NCBI GenBank assembly: GCA_017390245.1
Contig: JAFPCE010000221.1
Location: forward strand, 1-5,570
Direction: 5' to 3'
From: Selenomonadaceae bacterium
GTDB taxonomy: Bacteria; Bacillota; Negativicutes; Selenomonadales; Selenomonadaceae
DNA: 5,570 bases
Position 1 is the first letter of the stretch; the number at the start of each line of letters is the position of its first letter. Shown here in pieces: positions 1 to 5,569 of this stretch. Position numbers and translations under genes: made by a program. The notes under the pieces were generated by a model that was not told the origin of the DNA, ran no database searches, and saw nothing but the letters and a program-made list of their open reading frames with translations.

Positions 1-2
1 AT

Positions 3-107
3 GAAAGGGTTAATGTTATAGGCTGCTTAGATGAGAATGAACAGCTCCTGCTGACATATCTGAAGCCCCAGACAAAATTCAAAATCCTTTTGAATCATGT
101 ATATTGA
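3..107 (+). pseudogene. Tail of a reading frame, possible IS630-type transposase remnant
   Basis: A reading frame is open from the left edge and gives 34 codons before TGA at 105-107. It begins ERVNVIGCLDENEQLLLTYL and ends ILLNHVY. The string RVNVIGCLDENEQ resembles the stretch following the first catalytic Asp region in IS630-family DDE transposases, where a 'R-[VL]-N-V-[IL]-G-x-L' strand is common. That is a family resemblance by eye only. A normal IS630 transposase would continue through two more acidic catalytic residues, and here the frame stops within about 25 residues, so it would be a truncated remnant. No terminal inverted repeat or TA target duplication was identified. It could instead be the genuine C-terminus of an unrelated gene lying mostly outside the window. 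The codons are ordinary and free of stops, but 34 codons could also be open by chance. Confidence 0.35.
77..95. repeat. 8-bp inverted repeat with 3-nt spacer
   Basis: ATTCAAAA and TTTTGAAT are perfect complements separated by TCC. The repeat overlaps the last codons of the truncated frame at the left edge and lies about 130 bp before the precursor gene promoter. No T-tract follows, so it is not an obvious terminator. An operator or a chance A+T-rich palindrome are both possible. Confidence 0.4.
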
Positions 108-133
108 AAAAGTATCCCTTTTCTATAGCACTT

Positions 134-163
134 TTGAAAAATTTTTCTCATTTTTGTAATAAA
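134..163 (+). promoter_or_regulatory. Possible upstream promoter for the precursor gene
   Basis: TTGAAA (134-139) matches five of six -35 consensus bases. AATAAA (158-163) follows after 18 bp and matches four of six -10 bases. The spacer contains a perfect 12-bp palindrome GAAAAATTTTTC (136-147) that starts inside the -35 box. The region is A+T rich, so matches of this kind arise easily by chance. It is a secondary candidate behind the promoter at 203-231. Confidence 0.25.
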
Positions 164-196
164 ATCTGCTCTCACGTGTATAAGATTCAGAAGCAA

Positions 197-216
197 GATT
201 CATTGTATGATGAATC
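197..216. promoter_or_regulatory. Inverted repeat over the -35 box, candidate operator
   Basis: GATTCAT (197-203) and ATGAATC (210-216) are perfect inverted 7-mers around the 6-nt spacer TGTATG. The repeat spans the -35 hexamer of the promoter at 203-231. A further direct copy of GATTCA lies at 184-189, 13 bp upstream of the left arm. A dyad in this place is where a repressor or a quorum-type response regulator would act, but no regulator gene is visible in the window. Confidence 0.4.
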
Positions 217-231
217 CAAAAGTAATATAAT
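203..231 (+). promoter_or_regulatory. Sigma70-type promoter of the precursor peptide gene
   Basis: The -35 box TTGTAT (203-208) and a perfect -10 box TATAAT (226-231) are separated by 17 bp. The expected transcription start near 237-239 would leave only about 15 nt of untranslated leader, with the GGAG ribosome binding site almost at the 5' end of the message. The perfect -10 box and ideal spacing make this the best promoter in the window. Confidence 0.6.
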
Positions 232-239
232 GTCAAAAC

Positions 240-243
240 GGAG
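240..243 (+). promoter_or_regulatory. Ribosome binding site that fixes the precursor start at 253
   Basis: GGAG at 240-243 lies directly against an ATG at 244, which is too close for initiation there. It is 9 nt from the in-frame ATG at 253. The start at 253 is therefore preferred, removing three residues (MFA) from the longest reading frame. Confidence 0.65.
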
Positions 244-252
244 ATGTTTGCT

Positions 253-750
253 ATGACAGGAACAAAGACTATGACAAATGTAGAAGCTGTAGGAGCACTT
301 TTGGAAAATGACGAATTTAAAGAAAGACTGAGAAGTACGGTTGACTATATAAAGAATGATACTGTACTATCCAAGATGTATGCTGCAGCAGAAACCGTGG
401 AAGATATTTACCAGATGTTCAAGGACAAATGCAAAATTAAGCTGGAGGAATTTAAGGCTCTTTGCTCTAATATTATGGAGTACTTCAACCAGCCAAAAGT
501 AGAGCTCAGTGATGAAATTATGGATATCGTCACCGGAGGCGGATTCTGGAGCTGGATAACTGAGAATGTTGGAGCAATTGTAAGTGGTGTGGTTGGTGCT
601 GTAGTAGGAGGTGTACTTGGTGCCTTTGCTGGTTTCGCTTTGGGTGGTCCAGTTGGTGCTATATTTGGTGGAATATGTGGTGCTTTAGGTTTTGGTCTAG
701 GATTCTTTGGTGCATATAAAGCGTGCGAAAATGATGGGAAGAAGAAATAA
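253..750 (+). CDS. Nif11-type double-glycine precursor peptide with glycine-zipper core (putative bacteriocin)
   Basis: This 165-residue protein looks like a ribosomal peptide precursor. Residues 1-96 form a charged, helical, Nif11/NHLP-like leader: NVEAVGALLENDEFKERL near the start, then TVEDIYQMF and KIKLEEFKAL, ending in LSDEIMDIVTGG (85-96), the typical double-glycine signal cut by C39-peptidase ABC transporters. Cleavage is expected after G96 or G97. The remaining 69 residues are very hydrophobic and glycine rich. Glycine falls at 115, 119, 123, 127, 131, 135, 139 and 143, and G131-G132-P133 may form a turn between two membrane helices. The tail CENDGKKK is polar and basic. Cysteines are at 60 and 71 (leader) and 142 and 158 (core). 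This matches pore-forming class II bacteriocins in style, and Nif11 leaders are known from several peptide natural-product families. Whether the core is modified is unknown, and no maturation, export or immunity gene lies nearby. The gene stands alone between its own promoter and terminator. Function is inferred from layout, not from a recognised homologue. Confidence 0.8.
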   Translation: MTGTKTMTNVEAVGALLENDEFKERLRSTVDYIKNDTVLSKMYAAAETVEDIYQMFKDKCKIKLEEFKALCSNIMEYFNQPKVELSDEIMDIVTGGGFWSWITENVGAIVSGVVGAVVGGVLGAFAGFALGGPVGAIFGGICGALGFGLGFFGAYKACENDGKKK

Positions 751-802
751 TAACATATTTATTACTGATAAAACAGTAACTTGAAATACTAACAATAATA
801 CG

Positions 803-844
803 TGCCCTCTGGATAAGATATTATCGGATCTAGAGGGCATTTTT
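803..844 (+). terminator. Intrinsic terminator of the precursor gene
   Basis: TGCCCTCT (803-810) pairs with AGAGGGCA (832-839). The stem extends inward through GGAT/ATCT with one G-U pair, and a small GAT/ATC helix closes the apex. TTTTT follows at 840-844. It lies about 50 bp after the stop codon at 750. Confidence 0.85.
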
Positions 845-849
845 AATGC

Positions 850-878
850 AAAAAAGGACCTGCTAAAAAGCAGGTCCT
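850..878 (-). terminator. Intrinsic terminator of the chemotaxis receptor gene
   Basis: On the minus strand a perfect 9-bp stem, AGGACCTGC/GCAGGTCCT, encloses a 6-nt loop and is followed directly by a run of T (complement of the A-run at 850-855). It starts about 25 nt after the receptor stop codon. It stands back to back with the plus-strand terminator at 803-844, so the two convergent genes are insulated from each other. Confidence 0.9.
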
Positions 879-903
879 AAATTTTGTCCATATTTACTTT
901 TTA

Positions 904-2853
904 TCAGGTGTAGCTTGCAGCCTTTCTGACAACGTCGTATACAGAATCCTCTGCGTTCACGAAGCCGTTAATCTTAGCCTCACGCATTGCATTGCCACAC
1001 TCTGCATTGCCTTCCTTAGTACCCTCAAAGGCATTAACAAGCTGCTCTACAATCTCTGCTGGTACACCAGGTGCTGCTGCAATAGCATCCTTTGGAATAG
1101 GATCAGTCATGAAGATGATATCCAGATTATCTGCTGCCTTTGCACCAGCTGCATCGAATGCCTCAGAGTAAGTAGCACCAGCCTGAACCTCACCATTTAA
1201 TACTGCATCAATAACCTTGTTGTGGCTGCCCAGGAATCTGGTAGAACCGAAGAAGGTTTCTGGATCCTTGCCATTTTCTATTAAGGCTGCCTTTGGATAT
1301 ACATAACCAGAAGCAGACTTCTTATCTACAAAGCCGAAGCTCTTGCCCTTCAAGTCCTCAATAGAGCTGATGCCACTGCCCTTCTTAGCTACAATATAGC
1401 CAGTGTAGGAGGTTGCATTATTAACCTTTGGCGTAACCAATGGAGTAATGTTAGCCTGGTTTTTAGCAGAAACATAAGCTGCTGGAGAGAACCAGCCCAC
1501 ATCTGCAGTACCGCGCTTCAAGGCATTGCCCAGTGCTTCATAGTCATTAACAATAATGGTTCTGGCCCTCATGCCAATCTTATCAGCTACAGAAGACAGA
1601 ATTGGCATATAGGTCTGGCGAATCTTCTCTGGCGCAGTAAATGGGTTAACTGCAAAGATAAGCTCATTGTCCTTCTTAAACTGAACAGCTGCATCCTGCA
1701 GGTTATCTGCAACATCCAGCAGAGAACGTGCATAGCCGTAAATTTGTTCAATGTTCTCTAACTGCTGGTCAATGCGCTGGTTGGTTTCACCAATATGACC
1801 GGCAATAGTAACAGTTGCCTGGCCCAGGTTCTCAATAACCTTCGCCATGGAATCAGTGGTGTCTCTCTGCTTAGCAGCCATGTTGCAGAGATCATCTACA
1901 ACATGCTCAATGGTGTGACTATTATCAACCATGCCAGTCATGGCATCAGCAGAATCTGCTGCCATAGACTCAACGGACTGCAGGCGCTTGCTGCCTTCCT
2001 GCATACTCTTGGTAACACCAGCAGTAGTGCCAGTGATTTCCTGTACGATTTCCTCGATTTCCTTTGTGGTGCCTTCACTCTCTGCAGCCAGCTTGCGAAC
2101 TTCCTCTGCAACTACAGCAAAGCCCTTGCCATGCTCACCAGCACGAGCTGCCTCAATAGCAGCATTCAGTGCCAGCAGATTGGTCTGGCTGGCAATACCA
2201 CGAATCTTCTCTACGAAGTTTGCAATCTTCTCAGAAGCGGTGTTTAACTCATTAATATCGATGACAGCTGCCTGTACAACCTCGCCTACGTTCTTAATAG
2301 CCAGGCTGACTTCATTGATTTCCTTCTGATATCTTCTAGCTAAATCTGCAGAAGCATGACACTCTTCTAAGCTGGACTGTGCAGTTTCAGATACCTGATT
2401 TGCTGCATCAGCAATTTCCATAACACCTGCAGAAGCTTCCTCTAAGCTGCTGGCGTTGCCCTGGCTCTGGGAGTTAATCTCCTGTGCCAGATTATCCAGC
2501 TTGCTGAGAGCTGACTTAAACTGGCCAATACCCCATACCAGCTGCTGGGAGGAAAATGCCATTTCCTCAGACATGCCCAGCATATCAATATTACTGGAAA
2601 GCTTAGCTGGCTGAGCAGCAGGTGCTGCTTTTGGCGCTGCTTTCTTTACCTCTGGCTTAGCCGCTGGACGCATGGTTGGCACGCTCATATCATCAGCAAC
2701 GATTTTGCTGATACCAATAGCTCCCAGTACTACTGCCACTAACAATGTCAAAAATGCTGCACCAATGGTGCCAACACTTGACAAGGCCAATGCACCAACA
2801 ATACATCCTACTGCTGTGCAAAGAATCTGACATAAAATTAATTGCCCTTTCAT
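904..2853 (-). CDS. Methyl-accepting chemotaxis protein with C-terminal PhnD-like binding domain
   Basis: This 649-residue receptor should signal to the CheA/CheW array. Two hydrophobic segments (about 6-26 and 29-49) form a membrane hairpin with no periplasmic domain. An Ala/Pro/Lys-rich linker (62-84) replaces a recognisable HAMP domain. The signalling coiled coil covers about 85-395, with the conserved tip at 217-259 (SQTNLLALNAAIEAARAGE, then HGKGFAVVAEEVRKLA). Residues 398-645 match the PhnD/phosphonate-type periplasmic binding protein fold: NDYEALGNALKRGTADVGW (436-454), the ligand-loop-like SASGYVYP (513-520) and GSHNKVIDAVLNGEVQAGA (542-560). No signal peptide or membrane segment precedes this domain, so it should be cytoplasmic. 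The ligand (phosphonate, phosphate, phosphite or something else) cannot be read from sequence. The stop TGA is followed at once by in-frame TAA. The start has a good ribosome binding site, and the gene lies 83 bp downstream of the second DUF445 gene with no terminator between. The receptor assignment is secure; the sensing role is inferred. Confidence 0.93.
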   Translation of the reverse strand: MKGQLILCQILCTAVGCIVGALALSSVGTIGAAFLTLLVAVVLGAIGISKIVADDMSVPTMRPAAKPEVKKAAPKAAPAAQPAKLSSNIDMLGMSEEMAFSSQQLVWGIGQFKSALSKLDNLAQEINSQSQGNASSLEEASAGVMEIADAANQVSETAQSSLEECHASADLARRYQKEINEVSLAIKNVGEVVQAAVIDINELNTASEKIANFVEKIRGIASQTNLLALNAAIEAARAGEHGKGFAVVAEEVRKLAAESEGTTKEIEEIVQEITGTTAGVTKSMQEGSKRLQSVESMAADSADAMTGMVDNSHTIEHVVDDLCNMAAKQRDTTDSMAKVIENLGQATVTIAGHIGETNQRIDQQLENIEQIYGYARSLLDVADNLQDAAVQFKKDNELIFAVNPFTAPEKIRQTYMPILSSVADKIGMRARTIIVNDYEALGNALKRGTADVGWFSPAAYVSAKNQANITPLVTPKVNNATSYTGYIVAKKGSGISSIEDLKGKSFGFVDKKSASGYVYPKAALIENGKDPETFFGSTRFLGSHNKVIDAVLNGEVQAGATYSEAFDAAGAKAADNLDIIFMTDPIPKDAIAAAPGVPAEIVEQLVNAFEGTKEGNAECGNAMREAKINGFVNAEDSVYDVVRKAASYT

Positions 2854-2860
2854 TCTTACC

Positions 2861-2867
2861 CCGCCTT
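2861..2867 (-). promoter_or_regulatory. Ribosome binding site of the chemotaxis receptor
   Basis: The minus strand reads AAGGCGG, one base from AAGGAGG, 7 nt before the ATG at 2853-2851. This supports the annotated start. Confidence 0.7.
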
Positions 2868-2901
2868 TACAACAAATCTACTTATAGGCATTACCATACT
2901 T

Positions 2902-2930
2902 ATAATACCACAATCGAAGCAAAACTAAAA
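2902..2930 (-). promoter_or_regulatory. Weak candidate promoter for the receptor gene
   Basis: On the minus strand TATTAT (2907-2902), preceded by TGTGG, resembles a -10 box. The -35 position 17 bp upstream holds only TTTTAG, which belongs to a hexamer repeat. This is weak, and the receptor may simply be read from the DUF445 genes upstream. Confidence 0.2.
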
Positions 2931-2942
2931 CTAAAACTAAAA
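2921..2942. repeat. Tandem hexamer repeat (AAAACT) at the end of a DUF445 gene
   Basis: Three full copies of AAAACT plus a partial fourth (AAAA) run from 2921 to 2942. Read on the minus strand this gives TTTTAG units in register with the DUF445 frame, so the stop codon TAG recurs three times with a TTT codon between copies (2939-2937, 2933-2931, 2927-2925). Gain or loss of whole units would not change the protein. Confidence 0.85.
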
Positions 2943-4166
2943 TGTAAAAATCTGTATCACTGCAAACACAACTATACCAATAGATGCCCCTACAATGGAA
3001 CCATTCATTCTTATCCATAGCAAATCAGGTTCAGCCTTCTCATAAATCAGACGATTCATCTGCTGATCTGTCATTGTGCTTAATACATCTCTTACAATGC
3101 CATCTATCATTTCCCGAGCCTGTAAGACCCCCCTTGCTGAAAACTGATGCCACAGGCTGTATACTGCCTCCTGCAGCTCGCGATTATCCTGCAGCTCCTG
3201 CTGTAACGAGCTAATACAGCCAGCAGCCACATTGTCAAATATATGCTGGATTTCCGGCTGTTCTGCCACTTCAGGCAGCTGCAGCAGCTTAAATACACTC
3301 AACTGTTGTAATAAATTCCACCAAAGGTCGTCTAAATCCTGCTTTGTCTCTTCATTTTTTTGTAAAATACAAAGAATATTCTTAAATTCTGCCAGACAGC
3401 GCTGATGCTCTGCCGATTCAGGGGACTGCAAACGCTGTCCCAGCCTTACACACTGTCCCTGGATAACCTCTGCCACTTCAGAGAGATTAATATTGCCAGC
3501 CATCATATTGGCCATAGGAGCAATAAATGCCGGCAGCTGTGCCAGCTTATCTTCTTTCATCTGGATTAATTGCTTTTCCAGAAAATGGAAAAAATCTGCC
3601 TCACTGCATCTCTTTTCTATTTCACCGCCCAGGCCAGTAATAATACCATGGCTAACAGCTTCATTTTCCCCTAATCCATTTAATAATGCCTCAGGAGAAG
3701 CTTTCTCCTTCAGGTATTTATCTATGCTTTCAGCATCGCTGCTGATATTTTCCTTTACAGCCATGGCTATCTTCTGCTTTAGCCATAGCTGCAGTTTTTT
3801 CTGCTGCTGTTCCTGCTCCAGCTCCTGCTGCAGCATCTTAATAAAATCATATTGCTCCAGCTTAGATAGCATAAGCTTAGGCGTAAAGAATTCCTTTTGC
3901 AGCATTTTGCCAGTGGCATCGATGAAGGCCTGCTTGCGCCTAGGCAAAAGAGCTGTATGCCAAGGAAATCCCAGCGGCTTCTTAAATAATGCTGTTACTG
4001 CAAACCAGTCAGCAATACCGCCTACCAGAGCTGCCTCTGAGCAAAACAGCAGGCCTTCTGCCATGATATTACCTGGATATTGAATATGCAGACACAAGGA
4101 AAACAGAAAAATGCTGAAGGCTGCCAGCAGAGTTTTATCTGCCTTATTCCAATTTTTCCACACCAT
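2937..4166 (-). CDS. DUF445 family membrane protein (second of pair)
   Basis: This 409-residue protein belongs to the DUF445 family (PF04286; E. coli YjiN and B. subtilis YheB are members), whose biochemical role is not established. Family hallmarks are a membrane segment near the start (about 12-28), the signature VGGIADWFAVTALFKKPLG (48-66) followed by HTALLPRRKQAF, and a closing WIRMNGSIVG (384-393) leading into a C-terminal membrane helix ending at 409. The middle (about 90-380) is predicted helical and soluble, with a Gln-rich patch at 113-131 (QQELEQEQQQKK). Its ATG overlaps the stop of the upstream DUF445 gene by one base (TAATG), so translation is probably coupled. Its length and layout match its neighbour, but the middle has diverged strongly, pointing to an old duplication. 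Three in-frame TAG codons follow its end. Confidence 0.9.
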   Translation of the reverse strand: MVWKNWNKADKTLLAAFSIFLFSLCLHIQYPGNIMAEGLLFCSEAALVGGIADWFAVTALFKKPLGFPWHTALLPRRKQAFIDATGKMLQKEFFTPKLMLSKLEQYDFIKMLQQELEQEQQQKKLQLWLKQKIAMAVKENISSDAESIDKYLKEKASPEALLNGLGENEAVSHGIITGLGGEIEKRCSEADFFHFLEKQLIQMKEDKLAQLPAFIAPMANMMAGNINLSEVAEVIQGQCVRLGQRLQSPESAEHQRCLAEFKNILCILQKNEETKQDLDDLWWNLLQQLSVFKLLQLPEVAEQPEIQHIFDNVAAGCISSLQQELQDNRELQEAVYSLWHQFSARGVLQAREMIDGIVRDVLSTMTDQQMNRLIYEKAEPDLLWIRMNGSIVGASIGIVVFAVIQIFTF

Positions 4167-5404
4167 TACCTGATCACCTGCCCTGCTATGGCAATCAGCC
4201 CGTACAGCAGCATACCTGCTATGCCGCCTACCACTGAGCCGTTGATACGTATCATCTGTAAATCGTCAGCCACCTTTTCCTGGGTAAAGCTAACCAGGTC
4301 CTCATCAGAGAGACTGCTGAGCTTTGTCTCAATCATATCAGTAATACTGTCATGCTTTGACTCCAGCAGCTGCTGCAGCTTTTTCTTAATAAACCTGTCT
4401 GCATTGGCTTGCCATATTTCATCGGCTAGATATTTCTGCATGACACCTTCACTAGCATTTACAAGCATATCCTCCAGCTTCTCTCTGCTGAATTTCTGCT
4501 GTATATATCCCTGCAATTCTGTCATAATCTCTTCTCTTTGCAAAAAAACTGCCAGGGCCTTGCCAGCTTTTTCATGGAAGGCAGAATTCTCTGCTAATTT
4601 CGGCAAATTATCTGCCAGCCAGTTATCTAAAAGCTGCTGCTTGGAAACATCATCCTGAGCTTCTATGAGCCACTTATCAGCAAAAGCCACCAGATTAGAG
4701 GCCATTTTTTCCTCATCCAGATTAAACATCTTTAACAGATTCACAAAGAATGACCTGGAGCCATCCTCCCCTGCATAGGTTTCCAGCATCTCCCCAATAT
4801 TTTTTTCCAGAATTGCCTGGGCAGACTCAGAACCCATCAGCTCCCGGCCAGCTGCCAGCAGAATATTGCTAATGAGCGGTATATTATCAGCTGCAGCTAA
4901 GCTCTGGCACAACGCCCTGCCACATGCTGTGTAATCCAGAGATTGCAGCAGTGCCTCAGCAGCTGGCTTTACCCCCTGCTGCTTTATCACAGGCTCTATA
5001 GACTGCGCCAGCTGTCTGGCCAGCTCCCTGATAACAGGCAGCAGCTTCCGTTCGCCCTGTTTTTCTATAACGCCGGCTACAAACCTGGATGTGTCCTGCC
5101 GGTTAACAAACTGCATGACATTGTCACTGCTCAGCAGGTCATCACTAATAAAATCAGTAATGGCATCCATAATGCGCTGGCGGTTGCGGATAATGATTTC
5201 TGTTCTATAGGAAATTCCCAAAGGCTTTTTAAATAAAGCTGTTATGGCAAACCAGTCCGCCAGGCCGCCAATAGAAGCTGCCAGAAAGCCATTATGCAGC
5301 ATACCGCCTAAAAAACCAGCATTAGCTACAGAAAATGTTGCCCCTGCTCCCAGTATACTGATGGCCAGAGCTATATTTGCCTTGTGCTTTTTCCCCATAG
5401 CCAT
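4166..5404 (-). CDS. DUF445 family membrane protein (first of pair)
   Basis: This 412-residue DUF445 (PF04286) protein has an N-terminal membrane segment at about 10-29, the signature GGLADWFAITALFKKPLG at 46-63, and a long helical middle. It ends with IRINGSVVGG (385-394), a hydrophobic helix and a terminal Arg. The two hydrophobic ends flank the helical region, which suggests anchoring at both termini; this topology is inferred. A longer frame begins at GTG 5413, but that GTG is part of the GAGGTGAT ribosome binding site, so ATG 5404 is the real start. The gene leads a two-gene unit with its paralogue, overlapping by one base. No room for a promoter exists between it and the upstream terminator, so its expression probably depends on read-through or on a promoter before that hairpin. 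Family membership is firm; function is unknown. Confidence 0.92.
   Translation of the reverse strand: MAMGKKHKANIALAISILGAGATFSVANAGFLGGMLHNGFLAASIGGLADWFAITALFKKPLGISYRTEIIIRNRQRIMDAITDFISDDLLSSDNVMQFVNRQDTSRFVAGVIEKQGERKLLPVIRELARQLAQSIEPVIKQQGVKPAAEALLQSLDYTACGRALCQSLAAADNIPLISNILLAAGRELMGSESAQAILEKNIGEMLETYAGEDGSRSFFVNLLKMFNLDEEKMASNLVAFADKWLIEAQDDVSKQQLLDNWLADNLPKLAENSAFHEKAGKALAVFLQREEIMTELQGYIQQKFSREKLEDMLVNASEGVMQKYLADEIWQANADRFIKKKLQQLLESKHDSITDMIETKLSSLSDEDLVSFTQEKVADDLQMIRINGSVVGGIAGMLLYGLIAIAGQVIR
4173..4179 (-). promoter_or_regulatory. Ribosome binding site of the second DUF445 gene
   Basis: The minus strand reads AGGTGAT inside the last codons of the upstream gene, 6 nt before the ATG at 4166. 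It is complementary to the usual 3' end of 16S rRNA. It supports initiation at the overlapping TAATG rather than at a later codon. Confidence 0.65.
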
Positions 5405-5408
5405 AGTT

Positions 5409-5416
5409 ATCACCTC
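5409..5416 (-). promoter_or_regulatory. Ribosome binding site that fixes the first DUF445 start
   Basis: GAGGTGAT on the minus strand is fully complementary to the common 16S 3' end (AUCACCUC). It lies 4 nt before ATG 5404. The GTG at 5413-5411 falls inside it and is therefore unlikely to be the start. Confidence 0.75.
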
Positions 5417-5417
5417 T

Positions 5418-5468
5418 AAAAAAATGCTGGTCCGCTAAAAGAAGTTTTCTCTTTGTGCGGGCCAGCAT
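5418..5468 (-). terminator. Intrinsic terminator touching the DUF445 ribosome binding site
   Basis: On the minus strand ATGCTGGCCCGC (5468-5457) pairs with GCGGACCAGCAT (5435-5424) with a single C-A mismatch, and an inner AAAGA/TCTTT helix extends the stem. Seven T residues follow (5424-5418, sharing the last T of the stem). The hairpin begins about 20 nt after the stop of the upstream gene. The T-run is followed immediately by AGAGGTGAT, the ribosome binding site of the first DUF445 gene. Confidence 0.85.
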
Positions 5469-5488
5469 CCACTGATATTTTTTATAGT

Positions 5489-5569
5489 TTATGCCTTAAC
5501 CTGCTTACCTGCAGTCTTTGGATTCTTATCCTTAGCCACAGAAAGCATCAGCTTAATGCGGTTTAACTG
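5489..5569 (-). CDS. C-terminal end of an unrecognised protein (partial)
   Basis: The minus-strand frame entering from the right edge encodes 26 residues, starting QLNRIKLMLSVAKDKNPKT and ending GKQVKA, then TAA at 5491-5489. The tail is lysine rich and looks soluble and helical. An intrinsic terminator follows after about 20 nt, which supports a real gene end. The other forward reading starting at the edge hits a stop after five codons. I do not recognise the family from this fragment. Confidence 0.7.
   Translation of the reverse strand, partial: QLNRIKLMLSVAKDKNPKTAGKQVKA

Noticed and set aside
123..203. A 26-codon minus-strand frame upstream of the precursor gene
   Set aside because: It has no ribosome binding site, lies in A+T-rich palindromic DNA and resembles nothing recognisable.
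1795..2329. Two plus-strand open frames (1795-2247 and 1931-2329) inside the chemotaxis receptor gene
   Set aside because: They are antisense to a conserved signalling domain, have no ribosome binding site or recognisable domain, and are explained by codon bias of the real gene.
2745..3298. Short open frames on both strands around the DUF445/receptor junction
   Set aside because: They overlap two well-supported genes in other frames and show no coding features.
4360..4385. Dense CAGCAGCTG-type palindromes
   Set aside because: They come from Leu-Gln runs in the coding sequence and have no regular spacing, so they are not treated as repeats or binding sites.
3493..4658. Plus-strand open frames of 196 and 192 codons opposite the DUF445 genes
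   Set aside because: Their Ser/Cys-rich low-complexity translations mirror Gln/Leu/Lys-rich coding on the other strand. The DUF445 frames have family motifs, and these do not.
4943..5438. Plus-strand open frames of 97 and 64 codons opposite the first DUF445 gene
   Set aside because: They are antisense shadows with no start signal or domain.
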